64,000 nt of DNA from Oscillospiraceae bacterium. Lineage in GTDB: Bacteria > Bacillota > Clostridia > Oscillospirales > Oscillospiraceae. This document shows positions 25,682 through 33,282 of this stretch, piece by piece. The stretch covers positions 1-64,000 of the forward strand of contig JAFSJZ010000040.1 of NCBI GenBank assembly GCA_017449185.1. Direction: 5' to 3'. Under the pieces are notes generated by a model. The model was not told where the DNA came from and ran no database searches. It worked only from the letters and a program-made list of their open reading frames with translations. Within the stretch, counting starts at the first letter, position 1. Each line of letters starts with the position of its first letter. The translations under genes and the position numbers were made by a program.

Positions 25682-25710
25682 AATATAACGCGGGAGGGGG
25701 GGCTTGTCAA
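25682..25710 (-). promoter_or_regulatory. Strong promoter for the ECF transporter gene
   Basis: Minus strand TTGACA (25705-25710), 17-bp C-rich spacer, TATATT (25682-25687): near-perfect sigma-A. The leader of about 45 bases has a small CCGTCCCGAACGG hairpin; no recognisable riboswitch. Confidence 0.85.
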
Positions 25711-25719
25711 TATGTTCCG

Positions 25720-26268
25720 TCAGTCCTCCGGAGCGGAGGGCTCGTCTTTTTCCCCGAGGGCTCGCCGCAGCGCCGAGAGGATCGTCGGCAGGAGCAGCGA
25801 AAAGACCACCGCTGTGATGATCCCCGCGGCGATGCGCAGCGCCACCGTCGGCAGCGCCGCGATATAAGAGTAGGAGTAGACCCAGCTGTCGATATAGAGC
25901 AGCAGGGTGTTGAGCGCCGTGACGAGCAGCGCCGTGGCGACCGTGATGAAGATCATCTGCCGGACGTTCAGTGAGAAGGCGTGCCGTTTGGCGTACAGTC
26001 CCACGAGCAGACCGCGCAGCCCGGCGGGCAGGATCCACAGCAGCGTCGTGGCCGTAAAGCCATAGGTGATCATCTGGTTGAGAAAGCTGCCGACCAGACC
26101 GACCGCCAATCCGTCGAGCGGACCGAGCAGCATCGCGGCGACGAGAATGGGAAGAGAATCAAGCGTGATCTTCATGCCGGGGAGATTGATCGAGAACAGG
26201 CTCAGCACAAAGAACATCGCCGCGAGCATCGCGTCCGCCGCAAGGCGTTTTGTTTTTGAGAGTTTCAT
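25720..26268 (-). CDS. folT: ECF transporter S component, probable folate type
   Basis: 182-residue membrane protein with five or six hydrophobic segments. LAADAMLAAMFFVLSLFSINLPGMKITLDSLPILVAAMLLGPLDGLAVGLVGSFLNQ is the FolT/Thi-type S-component pattern. Assignment to folate rests mainly on context: it is the last gene of an operon with folD, folC and fchA, 15 bases after fchA. AAAGGA precedes the ATG. It would bring folates into the cell for polyglutamylation by FolC. It also needs an energising module not seen here. Confidence 0.78.
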   Translation of the reverse strand: MKLSKTKRLAADAMLAAMFFVLSLFSINLPGMKITLDSLPILVAAMLLGPLDGLAVGLVGSFLNQMITYGFTATTLLWILPAGLRGLLVGLYAKRHAFSLNVRQMIFITVATALLVTALNTLLLYIDSWVYSYSYIAALPTVALRIAAGIITAVVFSLLLPTILSALRRALGEKDEPSAPED

Positions 26269-26283
26269 ATCGGCGATCCTTTT

Positions 26284-26892
26284 TCAGTATCCGAGAGAGC
26301 GGCGTATGGCCGCGGCGCGTGCGGCGTACTCCTTTTCCATGTCGTCCATGCGCGCGTTGAGCGCGGCGGCGCGGTTGTGATCGCGCATCAGTGCGGTGTT
26401 GACCTTGACATTGATGACGGCGGCACGGAGCGCGCCCTCGGCGAGCGCCGCCCCGGAGGCGGCGTCGGAGAGCACCAGCAGACTGCCCATGGAGGCGCAG
26501 CCCTCCAGCAGCTCGACGACCTCGCAGCAGAGCTCCGCGATCCGTGCGGGTGCCGCGGCGGCACGAAGCAGGGCTTCTTCGAGGATCTTGTCTCTGTCCG
26601 CCGTGTCCCTGGGAAGGGAATAGGCGCGGGCAAGCGGAGCAAAGGCCTCGGCGTCGGCGTCGATCATCTCGAGCAGCTCGCCCCGCGCCGTCTCCGCCTT
26701 TTCGCCGATGGCGCGCAGCGCCTCCTCGTTGGCAGCGTATTTGGGTTTGCCCACTGTCAGCGAGACGACCATCCCGCCGAGCGCGGCCGCAAGCGCACCG
26801 GCAAGCGCGGCGGCGCCGCCTCCGCCCGGAGAAGGGGAGGAGGAGGCCAGCTCCGCGCCGAAGCGCGAGAGCGTTTTGTCGTGATTGAGCAT
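26284..26892 (-). CDS. fchA: FchA-like cyclohydrolase/cyclodeaminase
   Basis: 202 residues of the FTCD-C family (methenyltetrahydrofolate cyclohydrolase or formimino-THF cyclodeaminase). It starts MLNHDKTLSRFGAELASSSPSPGGGGAAALAGALAAAL, the family's Pro-Gly-rich signature, and goes on to VSLTVGKPKY and the all-helical core. AAAGGAG precedes the ATG, 13 bases after folC. A longer open frame running into folC is not coding. Beside a FolD homologue that lacks the cyclohydrolase residues, it probably supplies that step. Confidence 0.88.
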   Translation of the reverse strand: MLNHDKTLSRFGAELASSSPSPGGGGAAALAGALAAALGGMVVSLTVGKPKYAANEEALRAIGEKAETARGELLEMIDADAEAFAPLARAYSLPRDTADRDKILEEALLRAAAAPARIAELCCEVVELLEGCASMGSLLVLSDAASGAALAEGALRAAVINVKVNTALMRDHNRAAALNARMDDMEKEYAARAAAIRRSLGY

Positions 26893-26905
26893 GCTTTCGC
26901 TCCTT

Positions 26906-28171
26906 TCAGTACATCCCGAGCTCATAGCGTACCGCGCCGGCCAGATAGATCGAGCCGGCGGCACAGACCATGCCGTCCTGCCCGGCGAGCTCCTTTGCCG
27001 TGAACACGGCCTCGGACAAGTTCTCACAGACGGTAACGGGCTTCCCAAATGGCCGCAGCACAGAGGCAAGCTCCTCCGCGCCGAGAGCGCGCCCACCCGG
27101 CGGAGCCGTGCAGACATACTCGTCCGCCGCGCGGTCGAGGATCGAGGCCATGGCGGAGGCGTCCTTGTCGCGCAGCACGCCGAGCAGCAGCACACGGCGT
27201 TTTTCGGGGAAATAGTGCAGCAGGCTCTCGCACACGGCCTCTGCGCACTGGGGATTGTGCCCGCCGTCGACGATAAAATCCGGCTCTTCGGCGCAGAGCT
27301 CGAAGCGGCCCGGCCATGCCGCGGCGTACAGCCCGTGCTCCAGCGCGTCCTCGGAAACCTGCCAGCCGCGCTCGCGCAGTCTGCGCGCCGTCTCGATGAC
27401 GACGGCGGCGTTTTTCCGCTGGTGCGCGCCGAGCAGCGACAGAGCGTACTGCCTCCCGCGATAGGAGAAGACCTGCCCTTCGAGGCTGTCAAATTCAGGC
27501 TTGATCGCGGAAAAGTCCGGGACGGTCAGATCTGCGGAGAGCTCCGCACAGCGCGCGCGGAAGACGTCCAGCACGGAGCCGTCCTGTTCATAGACGACGC
27601 AGGGGGCGCCGGCCTTGATGATGCCGGCTTTTTCTGCGGCGATCTTCTCCACTGTGTCCCCAAGGACGCTCGTGTGGTCAAGTCCGATGTTCATAATGAC
27701 GGCGCACTCAGGCACGGCGATGGCGTTGGTCGCGTCAAAGCGTCCGCCGAGCCCGGTCTCGAGCACGACGATCTCGCAGCGCTCGGACAGAAACCACAGC
27801 AGGGCCACGGCGGTCATCAGCTCAAACTCCGTGGGATGCTCGGCCATCTTTTCGGCCTTGTCGCGGACAAGCTCGACGCAACGGACGAGCGCTTCGTCGG
27901 GGATGGGCTCGCCGTTGATCTGCATGCGCTCCGAAAAACGGTAGAGATAGGGCGAGGTATACAGGCCGGTGCGATAGCCGGAGGCGCGCAGCACCGCGGC
28001 GAGCATGGCCGCACAGCTGCCCTTGCCGTTCGTCCCGGCAATGTGGACGTATTTCAGTTCCTTCTGCGGGTCGCCGAGCTGCCCGAGCAGTTCCCGGATC
28101 CGGCGCAGGGACGGCTCCGCGCCAAACCACTGCGCGCCGTCGATATAGGCAAGCGCTTCCCGATAATCCAT
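26906..28171 (-). CDS. folC: Folylpolyglutamate/dihydrofolate synthase
   Basis: Adds glutamate to folates so they are retained and used. 421 residues. ATP-binding HIAGTNGKGSCAAML (about 43-57), SPYLYRFSERMQING, the VLETGLGGRFDATNAI Mur-ligase motif and a C-terminal HNPQC with VVDGGHNP are present. The ATG overlaps the folD stop by one base (TAATG), so the two are coupled. Confidence 0.94.
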   Translation of the reverse strand: MDYREALAYIDGAQWFGAEPSLRRIRELLGQLGDPQKELKYVHIAGTNGKGSCAAMLAAVLRASGYRTGLYTSPYLYRFSERMQINGEPIPDEALVRCVELVRDKAEKMAEHPTEFELMTAVALLWFLSERCEIVVLETGLGGRFDATNAIAVPECAVIMNIGLDHTSVLGDTVEKIAAEKAGIIKAGAPCVVYEQDGSVLDVFRARCAELSADLTVPDFSAIKPEFDSLEGQVFSYRGRQYALSLLGAHQRKNAAVVIETARRLRERGWQVSEDALEHGLYAAAWPGRFELCAEEPDFIVDGGHNPQCAEAVCESLLHYFPEKRRVLLLGVLRDKDASAMASILDRAADEYVCTAPPGGRALGAEELASVLRPFGKPVTVCENLSEAVFTAKELAGQDGMVCAAGSIYLAGAVRYELGMY

Positions 28172-29034
28172 TATTTCACACCCGCGTATTCTTCAGCCGC
28201 CTCGACGACGTGCGAGGCGAGGATCGTCGAGGTGACGGCGCCGATCCCGCCGGGAACGGCGCTGATGCAGCGGACGATCTTCTCCGCGGCCTCGTGATCC
28301 ACATCGCCGCAAAGCCTTTGACGCCGCTCGTCATAGTTGATGCCGATGTCGATCACGACCTGGCCGGGACGCAGATGCTCTTCCGTCAGCGTGTTGATGT
28401 GGCCGGTAGCGGTCACAACGATGTCTGCCTCCCGCACGGCGGCAGCAAGATCCTGCGTGCGGGTATGGCATACCGTGACGGTCGCGTGCTCACGCAGAAG
28501 CAGCAGCGCCGCGGGGCGGCCCGTGACCAGACTTCGGCCGACCACGACGGCCCGTTTGCCGCAGATCGGAAGCTCGTAGTAGCGCAGCATCTCGATGACG
28601 GCCTGTGCGGTGCAGGGAAAAAAGCCGTGCTCTTCTCCGGCGTAGACGGCGGCCATCGAGCGCGTGCCGATCCCGTCCACATCCTTCTTCGGGGCGATCG
28701 CGTCGCAGACGAGCCGCGCGTCCATGCCCTCGGGCAGGGGGCGGAAAAAGAGAATGCCGTGAACGGAAGCGTCTTCGTTCCATTCGCCGATCACGCGCAG
28801 AAGTTCCTCCTGTGTGACGTCCCCGGGGAGGACATGCTTGCGCAGAGAGATCCCCAGTGCCTCGCAGCGTTTCGTCGCGCTGCGCTCGTAGGAGAGATCT
28901 CCTTCGCGTGCGCCGATGCGGATCATGCCGAGGCAGGGCGTCACGCCCTGTTCCTCCAGCGCGCGGATCCGCGGCTTCAGTTGTTCGCACAGCGCCTCGG
29001 CAACCGGAGCGCCGCGCAGGATCTCAGCAGACAT
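28171..29034 (-). CDS. folD: FolD homologue lacking the cyclohydrolase Lys and Gln
   Basis: 287 residues of the methylene-THF dehydrogenase family. The cofactor half is intact (VVGRSLVTGRPAALLLL, VPGGIGAVTSTIL, KKDVDGIG). In the active site the family YxxxK motif reads YERSA, so the catalytic Lys is Ala53 (the next Lys is two residues later). VQLPLP reads FFRPLP, losing the partner Gln. In studied FolD/MTHFD1 enzymes this Lys is essential for cyclohydrolase but not for dehydrogenase activity. The start ATG at 29034 has GAAGGTGAAG upstream. First gene of folD-folC-fchA-folT. Confidence 0.87.
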   Translation of the reverse strand: MSAEILRGAPVAEALCEQLKPRIRALEEQGVTPCLGMIRIGAREGDLSYERSATKRCEALGISLRKHVLPGDVTQEELLRVIGEWNEDASVHGILFFRPLPEGMDARLVCDAIAPKKDVDGIGTRSMAAVYAGEEHGFFPCTAQAVIEMLRYYELPICGKRAVVVGRSLVTGRPAALLLLREHATVTVCHTRTQDLAAAVREADIVVTATGHINTLTEEHLRPGQVVIDIGINYDERRQRLCGDVDHEAAEKIVRCISAVPGGIGAVTSTILASHVVEAAEEYAGVK

Positions 29035-29071
29035 GGGCTTCACCTTCAAAACAGCTTTTTTCTATCAATAC

Positions 29072-29101
29072 AGTATACCATAGATCCCAAAAGAAAGGCA
29101 A
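29072..29101 (-). promoter_or_regulatory. Promoter of the folate operon
   Basis: Minus strand TTGCCT (29096-29101), 18-bp spacer, TATACT (29072-29077) with an extended -10 TGG. The short leader has no visible tetrahydrofolate riboswitch. Confidence 0.7.
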
Positions 29102-29129
29102 GAAAAAGCGGTATGCCGGAGCATACCGC
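29102..29129 (-). terminator. Terminator of the GtrA gene
   Basis: 9-bp stem GCGGTATGC/GCATACCGC (29108-29129 region) with a 4-nt loop and CTTTTTC on the minus strand, ending against the -35 box of the folD promoter. Confidence 0.85.
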
Positions 29130-29149
29130 ATAGTTTCGGGAGAGGAGGT

Positions 29150-29590
29150 TCAGAGCTCGCCGCGGTCCTTCTTCGCCAGATCGTTGGTGTCGATCGAGTC
29201 GCGGAAGACGTAAAAGCGCTGATAGAGGAACTCGGTGACAAGATTCAGCGCCATGTTGATAAACGTGACGAGATAGCCGTTCCAGCCCATCACGTCGGCC
29301 AGCAGATGCTCGAGCTTCGTGCTCAGAGGGGTGAACACGGCATAGTAGCAGGCTACCTTGAACATCGCGACCGGGACATTGTTGGCGGATTTGAAGGTGA
29401 ACTTGCGGTTGAGCGTAAAGTTCCACAGCACCGAGAGGACCAGCGCCAGCAGATAACTCAGCCAGTTCGTCCAGCCCAGGATCTCCTTGAACAGAGAAAA
29501 ACTGCCCATCTCGATGAGTCCTGCCGAGATCGAAAACAGCAAAAACTTGATCGAACGGATCAATTCTTTCTTCTTTTCAGACTTGTCCAT
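29150..29590 (-). CDS. GtrA family membrane protein
   Basis: 146 residues with four transmembrane segments. LLFSISAGLIEMGSFSLF, SYLLALVLSVLWNFTLNRKFTF and a final NMALNLVTEFLYQRFYVFR are characteristic of GtrA/DPMS-TM proteins, thought to help move polyprenyl-linked sugars across the membrane for glycosylation of wall polymers or O-antigen. The ATG at 29590 is preferred; a TTG eight codons upstream is possible. Monocistronic, with a consensus promoter. Confidence 0.85.
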   Translation of the reverse strand: MDKSEKKKELIRSIKFLLFSISAGLIEMGSFSLFKEILGWTNWLSYLLALVLSVLWNFTLNRKFTFKSANNVPVAMFKVACYYAVFTPLSTKLEHLLADVMGWNGYLVTFINMALNLVTEFLYQRFYVFRDSIDTNDLAKKDRGEL

Positions 29591-29612
29591 GGCGAAGATC
29601 TCTTTTCCAAGC

Positions 29613-29646
29613 AATAAAGCAGGGGTGAAGCCCCTGCTTTATTATA
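29613..29646 (-). terminator. Terminator of ridA
   Basis: 13-bp stem AATAAAGCAGGGG/CCCCTGCTTTATT with a 5-nt loop. On the minus strand it lies just beyond ridA and overlaps the -10 box and start region of the GtrA promoter. Confidence 0.8.
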
Positions 29647-29668
29647 TCAACTTTTTGAAGTATGTCAA
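29641..29668 (-). promoter_or_regulatory. Promoter of the GtrA gene
   Basis: Minus strand TTGACA (29663-29668), 16-bp spacer, TATAAT (29641-29646): full consensus boxes. Its -10 box is shared with the right arm of the ridA terminator hairpin. Confidence 0.8.
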
Positions 29669-29673
29669 GACGA

Positions 29674-30045
29674 TCAGAGCTCGGCGATGACTTCGCACTC
29701 AAGCAGCACGTCCTTGGGCAGACGCGCGACCTCGACGCAGGAGCGGGCGGGGAAGGGGGCGCGGAAGTACTGCGCGTAAATCTCGTTGATTTTTCCGAAG
29801 TCGTTCATGTTTTTGATGAACACGGTGGTCTTGACGGCCTTGGAGGTGTCGCTGCCGGCGGCGGCGAGCAGCGCGGTGATGTTTTTGAACACCTGATGCG
29901 CCTGAGCCTCCAGACCCTCGGCGAGCGCGCCGGTCTCGGGGATGATGGGGATCTGGCCGGAGGCGAAGACGAAGCCGCCTGCGATTTGCGCCTGGGAATA
30001 GGGACCGATTGCGGCCGGGGCTTTTTCGGTAGAAACTGCTTTCAT
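29674..30045 (-). CDS. ridA: RidA/YjgF enamine deaminase
   Basis: 123 residues. Hydrolyses reactive enamine/imine intermediates such as 2-aminoacrylate released by PLP dehydratases. The N-terminus AVSTEKAPAAIGPYSQA, the GGFVFASGQIP strand, and the C-terminal ARSCVEVARLPKDVLLECEVIAE (Arg and Glu of the active site) are complete. AAGGAG precedes the ATG at 30045. Co-transcribed with ilvA, the source of its substrate. Confidence 0.95.
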   Translation of the reverse strand: MKAVSTEKAPAAIGPYSQAQIAGGFVFASGQIPIIPETGALAEGLEAQAHQVFKNITALLAAAGSDTSKAVKTTVFIKNMNDFGKINEIYAQYFRAPFPARSCVEVARLPKDVLLECEVIAEL

Positions 30046-30072
30046 AGTATATTCTCCTTCCATAGAATTCGT

Positions 30073-31284
30073 TCAGTTGTCAAGTTTGGCGGTGTAACCC
30101 TTCTCCCGGAGCGCGTCGATCACGGCCCGGCCGTGCTCCTCGCCGCCGACCTCGAGAGAGATGTGCACCTCCGTCTCGTTCGGGTTGAGACCTTCGCTGA
30201 TCTTGTCGTGCTGGATCTGCAGGATGTTCGCCCCCGTGGTGGAGATGACGCCGAGCAGATGCATGAGACTGCCGGGCCTGTCAAGCAGCGTGACGGAGAA
30301 CTTGATGCGCCGGTGTCGCGCGACGAGGCCGCGCTCGATGATGCTTTGGATAAAGCTTACGTCGATGTTGCCGCCGGAGAGCAGGCAGACGACGCGTTTG
30401 TCCTTCACGTCCAGTGCGCCGCTGAGCACGGCGGCGAGCGGCGTCGCGCCCGCAGGCTCGACGACCTGCTTGCAGCGCTCGAGCAGCAGCAGAATCGCGT
30501 CGGCGATCGCTGTGTCGGAAACGGTGAGCACTCCGTCGGCATAGCGGCGGATAAGCTCCACCGTGATGTCGCCCGGCACCTTGACGGCGATGCCGTCAGC
30601 GATCGTCGAGGCGCTCTCGGTCGTGACGAGTTTTCCCTCGCGGAAGCTGCGGGCAATGGCGTCCGCGCCCTCGGCCTGAACGCCGTAGACCTTGACGCGC
30701 GGGTTGACCTGCTTGATCGCAGCGGCCACGCCGGCGAGAAGCCCGCCACCGCCGGCCGGAACGATCACGACGTCCACCGAGGGCAGATCGCCCAGGATCT
30801 CCAGACCCAGCGTGCCCTGACCGGCGATGACTTCGAGATCGTTGTAGGGATGGAGGAAAGCGGCACCCTCCTCGCGGCAGATCTCGCAGGCGCGCGCGTA
30901 GGCGTCGTCATAGCAGTCGCCCGCGAGCACGACCTTGGCGCCGTAGCCCTCGGTCGCCTGCGCCTTGGCGATGGGCGCCGTCTTGGGCATGACGATCGTG
31001 GCCGGAATGCCGAATTTCTTGGCCGCACAGGCCACGCCCTGGGCGTGGTTGCCCGCGGAAGAGGCGACGACAGGCGTCTTTTCTCCCCGCTCGACCATCG
31101 CGGCGATCTTGTTGGAAGCGCCGCGGATCTTGAACGAACCGGTCTTCTGCCGGTTCTCGCATTTGAGATAGATCTTGCCGCCTGTCATGGAGGAAAAGGT
31201 GGAGGAGAGGTCCAGCTCGGTATGGTGCAGAATGGGACGAAGGCGCTCCTGCGCCAGCTCAAAATCTTTCAGCTCGATATCCAT
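30073..31284 (-). CDS. ilvA: Threonine ammonia-lyase with ACT domain
   Basis: PLP enzyme that converts threonine (and often serine) to 2-oxobutyrate (pyruvate) and ammonia. 403 residues. PLP lysine is Lys52 in KTGSFKIRGA; the Gly-rich phosphate loop is PAGGGGLLAG. Residues about 328-403 form one ACT-type regulatory domain (IKFSVTLLDRPGSLMHLLGVI), the layout of the shorter TdcB-like or single-ACT forms. GGGAGG lies 8 bases before the ATG. Operon with ridA, 27 bases downstream. Confidence 0.93.
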   Translation of the reverse strand: MDIELKDFELAQERLRPILHHTELDLSSTFSSMTGGKIYLKCENRQKTGSFKIRGASNKIAAMVERGEKTPVVASSAGNHAQGVACAAKKFGIPATIVMPKTAPIAKAQATEGYGAKVVLAGDCYDDAYARACEICREEGAAFLHPYNDLEVIAGQGTLGLEILGDLPSVDVVIVPAGGGGLLAGVAAAIKQVNPRVKVYGVQAEGADAIARSFREGKLVTTESASTIADGIAVKVPGDITVELIRRYADGVLTVSDTAIADAILLLLERCKQVVEPAGATPLAAVLSGALDVKDKRVVCLLSGGNIDVSFIQSIIERGLVARHRRIKFSVTLLDRPGSLMHLLGVISTTGANILQIQHDKISEGLNPNETEVHISLEVGGEEHGRAVIDALREKGYTAKLDN

Positions 31285-31320
31285 AATGAAAGCCTCCCGA
31301 TGAAAGGATCATCCGAGATG

Positions 31321-31349
31321 ATTGTACCCCCTCGGAGAGAGAAAATCAA
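31321..31349 (-). promoter_or_regulatory. Promoter of ilvA-ridA
   Basis: Minus strand TTGATT (31344-31349), 17-bp spacer, TACAAT (31321-31326). Confidence 0.75.
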
Positions 31350-31356
31350 CACAAAG

Positions 31357-31392
31357 AAAACGTCACGCGACATGCTGCGCGTGACGTTTTTC
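31357..31392 (-). terminator. Terminator of the glyoxalase-like gene
   Basis: 13-bp stem AAAACGTCACGCG/CGCGTGACGTTTT with an 8-nt loop and T-rich flank on the minus strand, directly after the stop. Confidence 0.9.
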
Positions 31393-31394
31393 TT

Positions 31395-31763
31395 TCAGCG
31401 CCAGGGGATGATCTCGATCCAGTAGCTGTCCGGATCCTCGATGAAGTAGATGCCCATCGAGGGATTCTCGAAGCAGATGCAGCCCATCTCCTCGTGCCTG
31501 GCGTGGGCCGCCGCCATGTCCTCGGTCATAAAGGCGAGGTGGTATTCCTGCTCGCCGAGGTCATAGGGTTCCGCGCGGTCGCGCAGCCAGGTCAGTTCGA
31601 GCTGGAAAGCGCTGACGCCGTCGCCGAGGAATTTCAGGATAAAGCTGCCGTCGGCAGCCTTTTTCTCGCGCACGACCTTCAGACCGAGCGCCTCTTCGTA
31701 GAATTTCAGCGAGCGCTCCAGATCGAAGACATTGAAATTGAAGTGGTTGAATACGTAGGACAT
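31395..31763 (-). CDS. VOC-family protein, lactoylglutathione lyase-like
   Basis: 122 residues, two beta-alpha-beta-beta-beta halves. NHFNFNVFDLERSLKFYEEALGL at the N-terminus, the FQLELTW strand, YHLAFMTEDM and ENPSMGIYFIEDPDSYWIEI supply the four glyoxalase I metal-ligand positions (His, Glu, His, Glu). Likely methylglyoxal detoxification, although the thiol cosubstrate is unknown in these bacteria. AAAGGAGGC precedes the ATG. Confidence 0.85.
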   Translation of the reverse strand: MSYVFNHFNFNVFDLERSLKFYEEALGLKVVREKKAADGSFILKFLGDGVSAFQLELTWLRDRAEPYDLGEQEYHLAFMTEDMAAAHARHEEMGCICFENPSMGIYFIEDPDSYWIEIIPWR

Positions 31764-31793
31764 GAGCGGCGCCTCCTTTGTTTTGATGGTTTG

Positions 31794-31822
31794 ATTATAT
31801 AGGAACGAAGACGGCATTACAA
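31794..31822 (-). promoter_or_regulatory. Promoter of the glyoxalase-like gene
   Basis: Minus strand TTGTAA (31817-31822), 17-bp spacer, TATAAT (31794-31799). The -35 box overlaps the stop codon of the upstream MBL gene. Confidence 0.75.
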
Positions 31823-32662
31823 GCAGATCGTATCGCGCGTCTGCTCGCGGTCGTGCGAGAGCAAAATCGCCGCGCAGTCCGGATCCTTTTCCTGCTCGCC
31901 GAGCCAGCGCAGAGCTTTGCGCGCAAGCCCCGCGTCAAAGCAGAAGCCCGGCGGCGTCCCGGTTTCAATGTTTTCTCGGCAGATCGCCGCGTCTGAGGCG
32001 AGCAAGACAAAGCGTTTCCCGTTTCGGATCCGTACGGCGCAAAGCCCGTCCGTGTGGCCGGGCAGATTGATCAGCATCACGCTCTCGTCTCCCCATACGT
32101 CGTATGCCCAGCGGTTGGTGCCCAGAGACGAGCCGCGGTACCAGAACCGCTCGAGCGGCATGTCGAGCCACAGCCTCTGCGGCTGGCGCAGCTTGTAGAC
32201 CGTGCGGCAGGACCAGAAATACTCATCCTCCGGCAAAAGAAAGCGCCCGGCCCCGCGCAGCTCGTGCAGACCGCCCACATGATCGGCGTCTAGATGCGTG
32301 AGAATCACAAGGTCGAGATCCTCCGGCCGCAGTCCCCGCGCGGCGAGCTGCTCGCCGATGCTCCGGCCCGCCTCCACGCTCGGCCGCAGATAGGCCGCGA
32401 GCGGCGCGCCGAGCAGCGCCCTGAGCGCCGCCGCGTCGTAGACGCCGTCGGGAGAAAAGGCGCGGCCGACGCCGGCATCGACGAGGAAGAGCCCCTTCGG
32501 ATGCTCGATGAGATAACAAAAGCAGGGAAGCGTGAGGCGGTCTTTGGGGGAAGCCGCGGTCTGCCGCAGAGCGGAAAGAAAGCTCTCTCTCCCGCCGAGG
32601 ACGGCCTCGCGCGAGAGAGCGATCGTTCCACAGCGCAGCAGGTGAATCTTGATTGTCGGCAT
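31817..32662 (-). CDS. MBL-fold hydrolase, AHL-lactonase-like group
   Basis: 281 residues. Metal motif THLDADHVGG at 122-131 gives His123, Asp125, Asp127, His128; the third position is Asp where most family members have His. NLPGHTDGLCAVR and LASDAAICRENI add the later His and Asp ligands. The N-terminal LLRCGTIALSREAV...LPCFCYLIEHPKG layout is that of the N-acyl-homoserine-lactonase family, but many members act on other esters, so the substrate is open. Monocistronic. Confidence 0.82.
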   Translation of the reverse strand: MPTIKIHLLRCGTIALSREAVLGGRESFLSALRQTAASPKDRLTLPCFCYLIEHPKGLFLVDAGVGRAFSPDGVYDAAALRALLGAPLAAYLRPSVEAGRSIGEQLAARGLRPEDLDLVILTHLDADHVGGLHELRGAGRFLLPEDEYFWSCRTVYKLRQPQRLWLDMPLERFWYRGSSLGTNRWAYDVWGDESVMLINLPGHTDGLCAVRIRNGKRFVLLASDAAICRENIETGTPPGFCFDAGLARKALRWLGEQEKDPDCAAILLSHDREQTRDTICL

Positions 32663-32692
32663 ACTCTGCCCCCCCCGGCTTTTGATGAATCA

Positions 32693-32722
32693 ATCCTATC
32701 ATCCCGGACGACAGGGTGTCAA
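32693..32722 (-). promoter_or_regulatory. Promoter of the MBL gene
   Basis: Minus strand TTGACA (32717-32722), 18-bp spacer, TAGGAT (32693-32698). A run of eight C (plus strand) lies in the leader. Confidence 0.6.
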
Positions 32723-32758
32723 GCACAGCCGGATGCGGGAGAGAAAAACGGCCGAGGC

Positions 32759-32787
32759 TTGTCGAGCCGCCGCAGACGTGATATAGT
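32759..32787 (+). promoter_or_regulatory. Promoter of the small coiled-coil membrane protein
   Basis: TTGTCG (32759-32764), 17-bp spacer, TATAGT (32782-32787). Confidence 0.7.
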
Positions 32788-32814
32788 ATTACACGAAAAG
32801 GAGAGTGATCCGGA

Positions 32815-33234
32815 ATGCAGAAGGAAATCGGTAATATGAACGATCACGAGCTGCTCGAGGAGCTGGTGCGGCAGGGAAGACGCCGCGAAAGGATCGAGCA
32901 GATCAAGCTTTGCGCGATCGCCGTTCTGCTGCTGACGGTCGTCATCCTTGCGGCGGTCTTTATTCCGAAGGTCCTCGCGCCGATGCGCCAGATCAGCCAG
33001 AGCATGCAGCAGGTCGAGCAGGCGGCGCAGGAGGCACAGCGCGTGCTTGCCGGCTTCGACGAGAAGACGATGGACCAGCTCAAGCAGACCATGGAAAGCC
33101 TCAGCGAGACCTCGCAGCAGCTCCGGGTGCTGATGGATAAGCTCAAAGACAGCGGCCTTGACAAGCTGCAGTCCACGATCGAGGGCCTGAACGACTCGCT
33201 CGGCTCGTTCCTGAAAATCTTCGGACGCGGATAA
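32815..33234 (+). CDS. Small membrane protein with coiled coil, unknown function
   Basis: 139 residues. A charged N-terminus (about 1-30), one transmembrane segment (about 31-52, LCAIAVLLLTVVILAAVFIP) and a C-terminal extracellular heptad-rich coiled coil (MQQVEQAAQEAQRVLAGF...LKQTMESLSETSQQLRVLMDKL). No named family recognised; the design resembles methyl-accepting or DUF948-like stalks without a signalling domain. AGGAGA is 11 bases before the first ATG; a second ATG at 32836 is possible. Single gene with its own promoter and terminator. Confidence 0.75.
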   Translation: MQKEIGNMNDHELLEELVRQGRRRERIEQIKLCAIAVLLLTVVILAAVFIPKVLAPMRQISQSMQQVEQAAQEAQRVLAGFDEKTMDQLKQTMESLSETSQQLRVLMDKLKDSGLDKLQSTIEGLNDSLGSFLKIFGRG

Positions 33235-33245
33235 AAATCAAGGAA

Positions 33246-33282
33246 CGCGGCCTCCGGATATCCCGGAGGCCGCGTTTATTAT
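33246..33282. terminator. Bidirectional terminator
   Basis: Stem CGCGGCCTCCGG/CCGGAGGCCGCG (33246-33274) followed by TTTATTATTG. It serves the coiled-coil gene and the convergent methyltransferase gene. Confidence 0.88.

Noticed and set aside
26893..27492. 200-codon extension of FchA upstream into folC
   Set aside because: It is a shadow frame of folC with Arg/Ser/Pro-rich GC-type composition; AAAGGAG and homology set the start at 26892.
28171..29101. Possible tetrahydrofolate riboswitch before folD
   Set aside because: The leader between promoter (29072) and start (29034) is about 30 bases, too short for any known folate riboswitch.
31817..32662. Quorum-quenching lactonase
   Set aside because: Family resemblance only; substrate range of this MBL group is broad and no quorum-sensing genes are nearby, so the specific function is not claimed.
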